A stretch of 64,000 nucleotides of DNA from Oscillospiraceae bacterium. GTDB taxonomy: Bacteria; Bacillota; Clostridia; Oscillospirales; Oscillospiraceae. The position numbers were made by a program, and so were the translations under genes. The notes under the pieces are model-generated. The model was not told where the DNA came from and searched no databases. It saw nothing but the letters and a program-made list of their open reading frames with translations. The stretch is taken from positions 1 through 64,000 of the forward strand of contig JAEDDG010000006.1 in NCBI GenBank assembly GCA_016293865.1, given 5' to 3'. Below, piece by piece: positions 25,077-34,298 of the stretch. Numbering within the stretch: the stretch's first letter is position 1; each line of letters opens with the position of its first letter.

Positions 25077-28000
25077 TCAGCTGTTGGCACTGCTCCACAC
25101 CTGTTCCAGCGCCTCCCAGTCGCGGGGTTCCTGAATTTCAAGCCACTGCTCGTAATTGAAGCCATAGCCCGGAACGGCCGCATCCGTTCTGATGTAGCTG
25201 TGGGAATTCGTGGCCTCCTGCACATCTGCGTAATACCAGGCATCCGCATGGTTATCCCACCACACGATCATGCCGTCAAGCATGCCGTCCGCCCTGACTG
25301 CACGCTCAAGCACGCGGTTGACCAGCGTCATGGTTTCCGCCCGGGTAATATACTGATCCGGCCGGAACGTCCCGTCGCTGTAGCCTTCCACCCAGCCGAT
25401 GGCCGCGGCATGTTCAATCTCCTTCTGCGCCCAGTGGCCCTGAATGTCGGTGAATGTCACGCCCGCCGCAGTTGTACCCACAAAGTGATCAAACCGGGTG
25501 GCAATCACTGCCAGCTCCGCGCGGGTGATTTTGTCATTCGGCCGGTATGCACCGCCGCTGCCCTCAATCACTCCGGCTCTCTGCAGGGTTGAGATCGCAT
25601 TGTTGAACCAGTCATCCGCATTGACATCCGTGAAGGTATTGCTTGTGCTCCAGAACTGTGCCCTGGATTCGTCCGTCATCAGACGGAAAAAGATTGTGGC
25701 GGCTTCTGCTCTGGTAATATTGGCCTCCGGATGCACGCCGTCGTCCGCATAGCCGACAATGTAGGCGAAGTGACTATCCTTCTCCAGAACCGGCGCCTTC
25801 TCCCACTGGGCAGTATAGACCATCGTCCGCGTCACCGTCGGCTCAACTTCGGGAGACCAGCCGGTAAAGACGTATCCTTCACGCACAGGATCAACGCCCC
25901 GGTTGAATGCCGGCGTCGCCGTACCGCTGATCAGCCCCGGATGCGTCTCATCCTCGAAAACAACCTCATCCGGCACGCCGTCCGTATACCGCACCATGTA
26001 CCTGGCCGTACAGCTGTTTGTGATGACCACCGTTTCCGTGTCCGCAATCTCCAGAACGCCGTTGCTGTTTACAACAGTGATTGTGAACGTATAGGAAGCG
26101 CTGTCATAAGCCACATTTGCGTCATCGCCGGGGATTTCCTGCACCGTATAGCTGTATGTGCCGTCCGTCACAAAGGTAATCATCCCGAAACCGGTAAAAT
26201 CAGCCTGCCCTGCAGCGGACATGGTCACGCTGCCCTGACGGTCACGCACATATTCTGCAGCATCGCTCTGTGCCGTCTCTTCCGCCGGGATCAGCAAATC
26301 AGGCGCATTCTCCGCAGGTGTGATCTCCGCAGTAAAGGTCAGTCTTCCGGCAGGGTCGCCTTTCAGAACCTTTTTCACAAGGCCGTCCTGCGTTTCCGGA
26401 TCTCCGTCCGGATCATTCGGATCGAATTGGATTGGCTGCGGCGCGCTGACAGTCAGCGTACCGTTTTTATAAGACACCGTATAGTTGCCCTGTACCGCAT
26501 TCCCTTCTGCGGTGATGTCAAATGTACCGACGGTTTTGCCGTCCGCATCACAGGACAGCGTATAGTCGAGCGTATCCTGGCCGACAACGCCTGTCACCGC
26601 CGCTGTAAGCTCCGGCAGCTCCTGGCCGATGATCATGGATTTGCCGTCCGCCTTTACAACGGCCGCGGCAGGATTGATCTGCAGCCAGCCGTCACTGACG
26701 TTGACTGTGATGGTCACTTTTCCGCTGAGATCCGACGACGGCGTCACTGAAAAGCTGTCTTTTGTCAGTCCCATGGGATAGGCACTGACTGCGCCGTCCT
26801 GATACAGGACATCTGTCCCGGCAGCGGCTGCTTCAATTCCGCTTTTCAGCGCAACTGTCACCTGATCCTGATACTGCTCCGGAAGAATTTCCACCTCATA
26901 GCCGGACACAGTCTGCTGCTGCCCGTTGTATGTAACCGTCTTCGTATTGCCCTTAATGTTGACGGTGATTTCTTCTTTCTGCGCATACTGCGCCACATAG
27001 ACGGCGTCCTCCGTCACCTTTTCCGCACGCGCAGGCGCCCAGCCGGTAAAATACCAGCCGTCATCTGCTGCTGCCTCCGGCGCTTCCGGCGTATCCGCAT
27101 TCAGCTCCTGGTTCGGATAAACCACGTTGCCGTCCGCATCCGCCCCTGCCAGCGTGCCATGCGCGCCGGGCTGATAGGTCACTGTAAAGGTTTTGGCTTT
27201 CTCCCACTGGGCAACCAGCTTGTAATTTGAATAGAGCTTCAGCGCCGCCCCCACCGAGACGCTGCCGTCACTGCCGACAGGACGCCAGTCACCGCTGTCC
27301 TCGCCCATGTAGTAAGCTTTCCAGCCGGCAAAGGTGTAGCTTGCGCCGCCGGACCGGACCGTTTTGCTGTTGATATCCAGCACCTTATGGCTGGGTACTG
27401 TCGCTGAAGTGTATTTATAGGAAATGACATTTCCATCCTGACGCGGATATCCCGCGGCAAACGTTACGCCGTCATTCGTCTCGCCTGCCGCGTCGTATGC
27501 AACGATCGGAGCCTGAAGAGAGACGGGCACGCTGCCGATGCTGCCCGCGTCATAGGTCACCGTGGCCGGATTCGGCGAGGTTCCCAGCCAGACCATAACA
27601 TAAAGCGGGGTTCCTGCCCCATCATGCCACACTTTGTTGCCGCCCACCTGTGCGTTCAGCTGGAGATTTGCCGCAGGAATCACAAATGCGGCGCTCTCCA
27701 TTGTGACAGAGCCGAATTTTGCAATGGCATCACGCCGGGCTGTCTTGCACGCATACCCGCCGTTGTCATTGCAGGCAATCACCACCTGTTTGACGTAATA
27801 TCCCTCATCAGGAACGATTGTTATGCCCTTCTGCGCCAAAACAGACTGGGTCGTAAGACCGCTCCATTCGTATTTGCTGCTGTCAGTTCCAATATAAATT
27901 TTGAAATGTCCTTTGGCACTGTCAGCCGTGCTGACCATGGTGTTGTCGCTGTTGTGTCCGTAATACTGCTTCCAGCCAACCTGCGTCGAACTGCTGACCG

Positions 28001-28088
28001 CCAGCGCGCCTGCCGGCAGCAGGCTCAGGATCAGAAGCACGACAAGAAGAAGCGACAGGCTTCTTTTTACCCTTTTCACCTTTTTCAT
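25077..28088 (-). CDS. Large SLH-anchored mosaic surface protein
   Basis: A 1003-aa secreted protein. A signal peptide (residues 1-30, ending near LAVSS) leads to an N-terminal domain of unknown type. Then come an InlB/Listeria-Bacteroides-like repeat (GWYFTGWAPARAEKV), an MBG-like region (KTVTYNGQQQTVSGYEV), a Spy0128/FctA-like pilin domain (about 550-690, with YSYTVQEIPGDD) and a second InlB-type repeat (REGYVFTGWSPEVEP). Three SLH domains follow (for example GYSDGTFRPDQYITRAE) that bind cell-wall polymer. AGGAGGAG lies before the ATG. It has its own promoter and terminator. A role in adhesion or surface display is inferred. Confidence 0.85.
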   Translation of the reverse strand: MKKVKRVKRSLSLLLVVLLILSLLPAGALAVSSSTQVGWKQYYGHNSDNTMVSTADSAKGHFKIYIGTDSSKYEWSGLTTQSVLAQKGITIVPDEGYYVKQVVIACNDNGGYACKTARRDAIAKFGSVTMESAAFVIPAANLQLNAQVGGNKVWHDGAGTPLYVMVWLGTSPNPATVTYDAGSIGSVPVSLQAPIVAYDAAGETNDGVTFAAGYPRQDGNVISYKYTSATVPSHKVLDINSKTVRSGGASYTFAGWKAYYMGEDSGDWRPVGSDGSVSVGAALKLYSNYKLVAQWEKAKTFTVTYQPGAHGTLAGADADGNVVYPNQELNADTPEAPEAAADDGWYFTGWAPARAEKVTEDAVYVAQYAQKEEITVNIKGNTKTVTYNGQQQTVSGYEVEILPEQYQDQVTVALKSGIEAAAAGTDVLYQDGAVSAYPMGLTKDSFSVTPSSDLSGKVTITVNVSDGWLQINPAAAVVKADGKSMIIGQELPELTAAVTGVVGQDTLDYTLSCDADGKTVGTFDITAEGNAVQGNYTVSYKNGTLTVSAPQPIQFDPNDPDGDPETQDGLVKKVLKGDPAGRLTFTAEITPAENAPDLLIPAEETAQSDAAEYVRDRQGSVTMSAAGQADFTGFGMITFVTDGTYSYTVQEIPGDDANVAYDSASYTFTITVVNSNGVLEIADTETVVITNSCTARYMVRYTDGVPDEVVFEDETHPGLISGTATPAFNRGVDPVREGYVFTGWSPEVEPTVTRTMVYTAQWEKAPVLEKDSHFAYIVGYADDGVHPEANITRAEAATIFFRLMTDESRAQFWSTSNTFTDVNADDWFNNAISTLQRAGVIEGSGGAYRPNDKITRAELAVIATRFDHFVGTTAAGVTFTDIQGHWAQKEIEHAAAIGWVEGYSDGTFRPDQYITRAETMTLVNRVLERAVRADGMLDGMIVWWDNHADAWYYADVQEATNSHSYIRTDAAVPGYGFNYEQWLEIQEPRDWEALEQVWSSANS

Positions 28089-28114
28089 TCTGCAAATCTC
28101 CTCCTGACTTGGAA

Positions 28115-28143
28115 ATATAAAACAAATTATCTGACCGGATCAA
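28115..28143 (-). promoter_or_regulatory. Promoter of the SLH protein gene
   Basis: On the minus strand TTGATC (28138-28143), 17-bp spacer, TTATAT (28115-28120). A region without genes (28144-28447) lies further upstream, where I see no other feature. Confidence 0.5.
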
Positions 28144-28447
28144 CACTGCCGGTCTGATGCGGCAGTGTCTCCGCACAGATTTCCGGTTTCCGCACCGCTG
28201 TTTTATGCATCATTCATGGCAGCACCCTCTCCACTCCATGTTCAGGCGCAGCCCGGTTGCTTCCGCCCGGCTGTTGATCAGGCACAGCACAAAAGGCAGG
28301 CAATAGATACGCCGCTGGGACGCCTGAAAAAACGTTGTTTCTGTCCGCAGAACTGTTCTGATTTTCCGCAAAACAGCTGTAACCTTCACCGCATCACAGA
28401 GAATGCCGGTATTCCTCTGCAGGATAACCCCGGATTTTCATTCATTT

Positions 28448-28489
28448 TAAAACATTTTGTTTTATAAGTCAAGATAACAAAATGTTTTA
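28448..28489. promoter_or_regulatory. Perfect 14-bp inverted-repeat operator
   Basis: TAAAACATTTTGTT (28448-28461) and its exact complement AACAAAATGTTTTA (28476-28489) are separated by 14 bp, 42 bp before the small Xre regulator. Position and symmetry suggest an autoregulatory binding site overlapping the promoter. Confidence 0.65.
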
Positions 28490-28531
28490 TTTATACTTTT
28501 CGTGTAATCATATTCACAGAGGAGCGACACT

Positions 28532-28762
28532 ATGTATACAAGAATCCGGGATTTAAGAGAAGACATGGATCTTCGGCAAAAAGACATCGCAGGCTATCTT
28601 GCATGTACGCAGGTATGTTATTCGCATTATGAAATCGGAAAACGTGACATTCCGACAGACGTACTCATCAAACTGGCTGATTTCTACAAGACAAGCATTG
28701 ATTATCTTCTCGGCCGCACTGATATTCGCAAGCCATACCCGAAATCCAGACAGGAGCATTGA
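28532..28762 (+). CDS. Small Xre-family helix-turn-helix regulator
   Basis: A 76-aa protein made almost entirely of a Cro/C1-type HTH (LRQKDIAGYLACTQVCYSHY, then EIGKRDIPTDVLIKLADFYKT), with the DYLLGRTD ending common in Firmicutes. GAGGAG precedes the ATG. It stands alone, next to a perfect palindrome that is its likely operator. The target beyond itself is unknown; the divergent SLH gene is about 440 bp away. Confidence 0.85.
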   Translation: MYTRIRDLREDMDLRQKDIAGYLACTQVCYSHYEIGKRDIPTDVLIKLADFYKTSIDYLLGRTDIRKPYPKSRQEH

Positions 28763-28908
28763 GCTTTCTGTTAGTCACTTTTTCTGTACCTTCAATGCAT
28801 ACGCATTATATATCCCGCTGCGCGCACATTCTGTCGCAAACGCACGAACGCACAAAAAAGCCTGTTCTTTTCCTGTGCCGCCCTGCGGGCAGCATTCTGA
28901 ACAAAACG

Positions 28909-28937
28909 TTGACTTCACGAAAAAAGCTTGATATGAT
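28909..28937 (+). promoter_or_regulatory. Promoter of cysE
   Basis: TTGACT (28909-28914), 17-bp spacer, TATGAT (28932-28937). The resulting leader is about 240 nt long. I could not recognise a T-box or SAM riboswitch in it, so its function is open. Confidence 0.6.
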
Positions 28938-29180
28938 ATTTAAATCAGCAGCTCAGAGACATCGCAGATTTGCCCATGCCTGACCGCCGCCCGGCTGTCT
29001 TTATCCGGCATGATGGCTCCGGAGATATTCTGCGTCCGGCTCCTGTCTGCGCATGAACACGCAAAAGTCTGCGCTGCCCGGTTCCAGTCCGGCCGCATGA
29101 TTCTCCCGGTCTGCATATGACCTTCCGGATGCGGATCGTATTCCGCGCCCTTTAAATGTTTATTGATGAGGAGACTCTCT

Positions 29181-30092
29181 ATGATTTTCGATCAGTTGAA
29201 CAGCAGCATTTCCGACGTCGCCAGGCAGCTCACCAGGCAGTCCGACGCCCGCTGCGTAAATCACATCAACGGCTCCGGATTCAAAGCCAAGGTGGCCAAG
29301 CTGATTGCTCTGCTGCAGTCGGCAATGTTCCCCAAAATCTATAACGAAGCCGCACAGGATCCCGAAACCGGCTTTGCCAGCACCAGCAACTACCTGCACC
29401 AGGCTTCCATCCTGCTGTACGGACTCTGCCGCGATGTGATGTCAGAGCAGGACAATTACGACCCGGAACAGATTGTCATCGAATTTATCCGCAGCATCAG
29501 CGAAATCGCTGACATTCTGGAAAGTGACATACGCGCTGCATACGAAGGCGACCCCGCCGCACGCAGCGGCGAGGAAATCATGCTCGCTTATCCGTCTTTT
29601 GAGGCAGTCAGCATCTACCGGCTCGCCCACAGCCTTTTCAGGCTGGGCGTTCCGCTCCTGCCGCGGATGATGACCGAATATGCCCACCAGCGCACCGGGA
29701 TTGACATTCACCCCGGCGCGCAGATCGGCCGCAGCTTCTTTATCGACCACGGCACCGGCGTCGTGATTGGTGAAACATGTGTTATCGGCAACCGGGTCAA
29801 GCTCTATCAGGGCGTCACACTGGGCGCAAAGAGCTTTGAGCTGGATGAAAACGGCAACCCGGTCAAGAACATCAAGCGTCATCCCAACATCGGCAACAAT
29901 GTCATTATCTATGCCAACGCCACCATTCTGGGCGGCGATACATACATTGGCGACAACTGCGTCATCGGCGGCAACACCTGGCTGACGCACTCTGTGGAAG
30001 CCGGCAGCACTGTCAGCAATGACGGCCGCGTATACAAACCGCGCTGCAGAGCCGGCATTCAGTGCGACGATTGCCCTGCAAGACTCCAGTAA
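29181..30092 (+). CDS. cysE: Serine O-acetyltransferase
   Basis: A 303-aa enzyme making O-acetylserine from serine and acetyl-CoA, the first step of cysteine synthesis. A helical N-terminal domain of about 175 residues precedes the left-handed beta-helix. The helix is visible from IDIHPGAQIGRSFFIDHGTG through VVIGETCVIGNRVKLYQG to VIIYANATILGGDTYIGD. The protein is of the longer EpsC/SAT type. I chose ATG 29181, with AGGAG 7 nt upstream, over the in-frame TTG at 29163. The long untranslated leader may carry regulation. Confidence 0.9.
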   Translation: MIFDQLNSSISDVARQLTRQSDARCVNHINGSGFKAKVAKLIALLQSAMFPKIYNEAAQDPETGFASTSNYLHQASILLYGLCRDVMSEQDNYDPEQIVIEFIRSISEIADILESDIRAAYEGDPAARSGEEIMLAYPSFEAVSIYRLAHSLFRLGVPLLPRMMTEYAHQRTGIDIHPGAQIGRSFFIDHGTGVVIGETCVIGNRVKLYQGVTLGAKSFELDENGNPVKNIKRHPNIGNNVIIYANATILGGDTYIGDNCVIGGNTWLTHSVEAGSTVSNDGRVYKPRCRAGIQCDDCPARLQ

Positions 30093-30236
30093 TTCAGCGC
30101 GCCGGGATTGTTTCCCGGCGCGTTCTGTATACCATCGGTCAAAACCGGCCAAACCGGCGGTTTCCCCGTCTGTTTGGAACATTTCCGCCAATGCATCGTC
30201 TCATTTGACACAGTATTCCAAAGGAGGAGCACAGGA

Positions 30237-31598
30237 TTGGCACACAATAAGGATGAAGATACAATCGATCTAAGCGAGATTTCCAAAATCTGTAAAAATA
30301 CGCAGCCCCAGCGTCCGGCGGCGCAGCAGCCATCCCGGCGCCGTCCCATGTCTGGTCAGATCTCCCCGCAGCAGACTCTGTCTGCAGACGAAGACGGCCT
30401 GTGGGATTTCGACGATGCGCAGTCTTTTGACTCCGGCATCCGTCAGCGGCCGGAACCGGACGCACAGCGCGCGCACATCTTTGATTTTGATTTTTCTGAT
30501 CCGCACGACCCGTACACTGATCAGCCGCAGCCGGCATCCGGCAGGCCGCAGAATATGTACGATTCCGGAAGGCACCCATACGCCAGCGGCGTCGACGCAT
30601 ACGGGGACGCCCAGCCATATGACACGACTGTGCCGGAAATTCCGGAGTATGAACGCACCGGTCACACCGGTACCCGACGGAAACGCAGAAAAAAGCACCG
30701 CTTTCTCCGCTTCCTTCTGATTCTTTTGGGGCTCCTGATTCTGATATCGGCCGCGGCAGCCCTGTTCGCCCGTCCGCCCAAACGGGAAACCGAGGGGCTC
30801 GGCAGCCGCACCGGCGACACTGTCAACGTCCTCATTGCCGGAACTGACCAGGACGGCACGCGGACTGACACCATCATGCTGGTCTCCATCAGCAAGAAAA
30901 GCGGAAAAATTTCCCTGACCAGTGTTCCCCGCGACACACTGGTCGATAACGTCTACACCTCCCAGAAAATCAACAGTGTCTACGGCTTCAACGGCACCGG
31001 CTCCGACGGTATGGAAGCGCTGATGGCCGAGTTGACTGAAATTCTGGGCATCACGCCGGATGGCTATGTGCTGGTTGATCTGGACGCGTTTATCCAGCTT
31101 GTCGATCTGATGGGCGGCGTCTGGTTTGACGTGCCCCAGGACATGCATTATGAGGACCCAACGCAGGACCTGTACATTGACCTGACAGCAGGCTATCAGA
31201 AGCTGGACGGACAGCACGCCATGCAGCTGGTACGCTTCCGCTCCTATGCCATGGCGGATCTGCAGCGCGTCAACGTGCAGCGCGATTTTATTCAGGCAGC
31301 CCTGAACCAATGGCTGTCTGTCAAAGGCGTTCTGCATGCGCCGCAGGTTGTCCGGCTCATGCAGGAAAACGTCCAGACTGATCTCTCTGTCAGCAACATG
31401 ATCTGGCTGGCTCTGGCCATGAAATCCTGCGGCACCGACGATATGGAAACAATGACCCTGCCCGGCGTACCCGGCATGTATGACGGCGTGTCGTTCTTCA
31501 TTCTGGACAGGCAGGCTGTGGTGGACACGGTCAACAGTGTTCTGAACCCTTACGCCGACGCGGTCACCACCGACCGGGTTGTCATCAAAACCTACTGA
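30237..31598 (+). CDS. LytR-CpsA-Psr (LCP) family cell-wall ligase
   Basis: A 453-aa protein starting at TTG 30237, which has AAGGAGG 9 nt upstream; the frame extends further left but without a ribosome site. The cytoplasmic N-terminus is disordered and acidic (about 150 residues). A basic patch then precedes one membrane helix (FLRFLLILLGLLILIS). The extracellular LCP domain begins DTVNVLIAGTDQDGTRTDTIM and has SVPRDTLVD, with the conserved arginines and aspartates that bind polyprenyl pyrophosphate. Such enzymes attach glycopolymers to peptidoglycan. The long acidic tail is unusual in length. Confidence 0.88.
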   Translation: MAHNKDEDTIDLSEISKICKNTQPQRPAAQQPSRRRPMSGQISPQQTLSADEDGLWDFDDAQSFDSGIRQRPEPDAQRAHIFDFDFSDPHDPYTDQPQPASGRPQNMYDSGRHPYASGVDAYGDAQPYDTTVPEIPEYERTGHTGTRRKRRKKHRFLRFLLILLGLLILISAAAALFARPPKRETEGLGSRTGDTVNVLIAGTDQDGTRTDTIMLVSISKKSGKISLTSVPRDTLVDNVYTSQKINSVYGFNGTGSDGMEALMAELTEILGITPDGYVLVDLDAFIQLVDLMGGVWFDVPQDMHYEDPTQDLYIDLTAGYQKLDGQHAMQLVRFRSYAMADLQRVNVQRDFIQAALNQWLSVKGVLHAPQVVRLMQENVQTDLSVSNMIWLALAMKSCGTDDMETMTLPGVPGMYDGVSFFILDRQAVVDTVNSVLNPYADAVTTDRVVIKTY

Positions 31599-31634
31599 TT
31601 TCCAGGTAAATTCACCAGCGCTGCAAAAGTGTAT

Positions 31635-31663
31635 TTGACACAGCCGGAATGATGTGGTATGAT
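31635..31663 (+). promoter_or_regulatory. Promoter of the T-box/alaA transcript
   Basis: Perfect TTGACA (31635-31640), 17-bp spacer and TATGAT (31658-31663). Confidence 0.8.
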
Positions 31664-31679
31664 AAACACAATTCAACAC

Positions 31680-31952
31680 CAAGAGAAAGCATTGAAGAAA
31701 AGTAGTACCTGATATTTGCCGGGCAAAGAGAGCGGGCGGCTGGTGTAAGTCCGCGTCGGCCATACAGGGAAGCCGTTTCTGAGCTTCGGATCGAAAGCGC
31801 TCTGCGCCGTTAGTGCCCGACGGGTGCCGCCCGTTACAGCGACGCGATATGTTTGTATCGGCAGAGTGCGGGCATTTGCCCGAATTCAGGTGGTAACACG
31901 GATAAATTTATTCGCCCTGAACAGACTGAGTCTGTTCAGGGCGTTGTTTTTT
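31680..31952 (+). ncRNA. T-box riboswitch, alanine specifier (GCC)
   Basis: The leader between the promoter and alaA has the landmarks of a T-box. The stem I AGAGAG motif lies near 31728, followed by the apical GGCTGGTGTAAGTCC. The specifier loop context GGGAAGCCGTTTCTGAG places the codon GCC at 31772-31774. The antiterminator T-box sequence TTCAGGTGGTAACACGG is at 31885-31901, with TGGT complementary to an ACCA tRNA end. The terminator stem CGCCCTGAACAGACT/AGTCTGTTCAGGGCG is at 31913-31943, with a T-run to 31952. Uncharged tRNA-Ala should favour read-through, so alaA is made when alanine is short. Confidence 0.9.
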
Positions 31953-31964
31953 GGAGGTACTCCT

Positions 31965-33179
31965 ATGCGAATCATCAATAAATCTGCAAAACTGGAACAT
32001 GTATGTTACGATGTGCGCGGCCCGGTGCTGGATGAGGCCAATCTCATGCGCGCGCAGGGCATCCAGGTAATGCCGCTGAATATAGGAAACCCGGCCGTTT
32101 TCGGTTTCCACGCGCCTGATTCCCTCCAGAAAACCATGTCGGACGCGCTGGCCCGCTCTGACGGTTATTCGGATTCCAAGGGTCTTCCGCAGGCGCGCGA
32201 GGCCATCGCAGGCTACTGCGCAAAAAAGGGCATCCGCGGCGTCCAACCGGATGATGTCTATACCGGCAACGGCGTCAGCGACCTGATCATGATGTCCATG
32301 CAGGGTCTGCTGGACAATGGCGACGAGATGCTTGTTCCCATGCCGGACTATCCTCTGTGGACAGGCGCCGTTACACTGGCCGGCGGCCGTGCCGTACATT
32401 ACCGCTGTGATGAACAGAGCGGCTGGTATCCTGATCTGGCAGATATTGAACGCAAAATCACAGACCGGACAAAGGGTATCATCATCATCAATCCGAATAA
32501 TCCCACGGGTGCGCTGTATCCGGTCGAAATTCTTGAAAAAATCGTGGATATCGCCCGCAGACATGACCTGATCATCTTTTCCGATGAAATCTACGACCGG
32601 CTGGTCATGGACGGCCTTCAGCACACCTCCATCGCCTCTTTGGCGGACGACGTGTTCATGGTCACGCTCAACGGCCTGTCCAAGTCCCACCGGGCAGCAG
32701 GCTACCGTGTCGGCTGGATGGCGCTGAGCGGAGACAAGCGCGGCGCACAGGATTATATTGCCGGTCTGAATCTTTTGTCCAACATGCGCCTTTGCTCCAA
32801 CGTTCCGGCACAGTCCATCATTCCCGAAGCACTGAACGACAGCGCGCCGGATCTGGACATCCTCCCCGGCGGCCGGATCTACGAACAGCGCGAACTGATT
32901 ACAAATGCGCTGAACGACATTCCCGGCCTCAGCGCAGTCAAGCCCAGCGCCGCATTCTACATCTTCCCGAAGCTGGACATCAAGCGCTTCAATATTACGG
33001 ACGATGAGCAGTTTGTGCTGGATTTCCTGCGGGCACATCACATTATGCTTGTGCACGGCAAGGGCTTCAACTGGGATCAGCCGGATCATTTCCGCATTGT
33101 CTATCTGCCCTGCGCGGAAGACCTGTCCATGGCTGCCGACAAACTGCGCGGCTTTCTGTCCGGTTACCGGCAGGCATAA
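31965..33179 (+). CDS. alaA: Alanine (glutamate-pyruvate) aminotransferase, AlaA type
   Basis: A 404-aa PLP enzyme. It follows E. coli AlaA closely from the N-terminus (SKxLEHVCYDVRGPVLDEA-like) through NPNNPTGALYP, the ASDEIYDR-type aspartate region (FSDEIYDRLVMD) and the PLP lysine in NGLSKSHRAAGYRVGWM to the C-terminal HFRIVYLPC. It makes alanine from pyruvate and glutamate. GGAGG lies 7 nt before ATG 31965, overlapping the terminator tail of the T-box. The GCC specifier of the upstream T-box independently supports an alanine role. Confidence 0.92.
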   Translation: MRIINKSAKLEHVCYDVRGPVLDEANLMRAQGIQVMPLNIGNPAVFGFHAPDSLQKTMSDALARSDGYSDSKGLPQAREAIAGYCAKKGIRGVQPDDVYTGNGVSDLIMMSMQGLLDNGDEMLVPMPDYPLWTGAVTLAGGRAVHYRCDEQSGWYPDLADIERKITDRTKGIIIINPNNPTGALYPVEILEKIVDIARRHDLIIFSDEIYDRLVMDGLQHTSIASLADDVFMVTLNGLSKSHRAAGYRVGWMALSGDKRGAQDYIAGLNLLSNMRLCSNVPAQSIIPEALNDSAPDLDILPGGRIYEQRELITNALNDIPGLSAVKPSAAFYIFPKLDIKRFNITDDEQFVLDFLRAHHIMLVHGKGFNWDQPDHFRIVYLPCAEDLSMAADKLRGFLSGYRQA

Positions 33180-33263
33180 TCGTTTCTTCCGAGAGCGACG
33201 ATGCACGGCGGCAGCCATGCGGTACTTATAAGTACATTTTTACCCTGTTCATGAAATAAAGAG

Positions 33264-33318
33264 ACAGCCGCCCTGGCTCCTTGACATAAGAAATTGAAGG
33301 AGCCGGGGGCGGCTTTTT
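33264..33318 (+). terminator. Terminator of alaA
   Basis: AGCCGCCC and the inner TGGCTCCTT pair with AAGGAGCC and GGGCGGCT around a 15-nt loop, with five T after. The stretch 33319-33740 holds only an unsupported 61-codon minus-strand frame and the promoter noted next. Confidence 0.75.
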
Positions 33319-33653
33319 ATTCATGTTCCGGTATAGTCTTCGCAGCTATACCGTTTTTGTTTCTTTGAACAGTTCTTTGTTTTTCGCACCTCCAGCACTT
33401 CTTCTGATCCTCCAGCCGCAGGAACATTCCGGATGCCCGCACCATCGGAACAGATATATGTGGGCAGAACTGTCTCTCCGTCAACGACCCGTTTTGTAGT
33501 TAACATAGTGCACCATTCAACCCCACACGGACGGCTGCAGGTGTCAATTTCCTGATTGCAGTAAACTTCTTTGCTTTCTCAGCACATACAGATACAAAAA
33601 TAAGCATCAGCGGCAGGGAGAAATCCTTACCGCTCTTTTCTGCTCAAAAATGT

Positions 33654-33659
33654 TATAAT
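33654..33659 (+). promoter_or_regulatory. Probable -10 box of the ECF sigma operon
   Basis: TATAAT stands about 80 bp before the sigma factor start. The -35 region is not clear (CTTTTC-like). Confidence 0.35.
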
Positions 33660-33740
33660 GGGTGTGAGACTTTTTCTGTACTCATACGACTAATAAGAGA
33701 GAGGGATGAAAAATACCCCCTTTCGGAGAGGAGAAAGTCA

Positions 33741-34298
33741 ATGGATAACGGTGCAAGTAGCTACCGCCGTTTCCTTGATGGTGATGACAAAGGGATAGCT
33801 GAAATCGTGGGAGATTATAAAGATGGTCTTATTCTTTATTTGAACGGTTATGTCGATAATATTTTCATTGCCGAGGAATTGACGGAGGATACCTTCTTTC
33901 GGCTAATAACAAAGAAGCCGAGATATTCGGGTAAATGTTCATTCAAGTCCTGGTTATATGCAATCGGACGAAATGTATCGGTTGATTTTATGAGGCACAA
34001 TTCAAAGCTGCTCAATACCCCTATCGAAGATATGGAAAACTATTTGAGCGAGGAACTGAGCCTTGAACAATCCTACATAAAGGAAGAAAGAAAAATCATA
34101 GTCCACAAGGCACTATCCGAACTTACAACCGATTACAGAACGATCCTTTGGCTTGTGTTCTTTGAAGGGTTTTCCAGCAAAGAAGCGGCAACCGCTTTGA
34201 AAAAGAGCGACCGTCAAATTAAGAATCTCCTTTACCGCGCGAAACAGTCTTTGAAATCAAAACTTGAAAAGGATGGCTTTGTTTATGAAGAATTGTGA
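33741..34298 (+). CDS. ECF-type RNA polymerase sigma factor
   Basis: A 185-aa sigma-70 family protein of the ECF group. Region 2 includes AEELTEDTFFRLITKK and SFKSWLYAIGRNVSVDFMR (about 45-95). Region 4 includes LTTDYRTILWLVFFEGFSSKEAATALKKSDRQIKNLLYRAK (seen as TILWLVFFEGFSSKE and KSDRQIKNLLYRAK). GGAGAGGAG precedes the ATG. The gene is clearly more AT-rich than the surrounding chromosome, pointing to transfer. It overlaps the next gene, a membrane protein that is its likely anti-sigma or sensor partner. Confidence 0.87.
   Translation: MDNGASSYRRFLDGDDKGIAEIVGDYKDGLILYLNGYVDNIFIAEELTEDTFFRLITKKPRYSGKCSFKSWLYAIGRNVSVDFMRHNSKLLNTPIEDMENYLSEELSLEQSYIKEERKIIVHKALSELTTDYRTILWLVFFEGFSSKEAATALKKSDRQIKNLLYRAKQSLKSKLEKDGFVYEEL

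Noticed and set aside
33321..33506. 61-codon minus-strand frame after alaA
   Set aside because: No ribosome site, no recognisable family, and it overlaps the alaA terminator side. It is probably chance.
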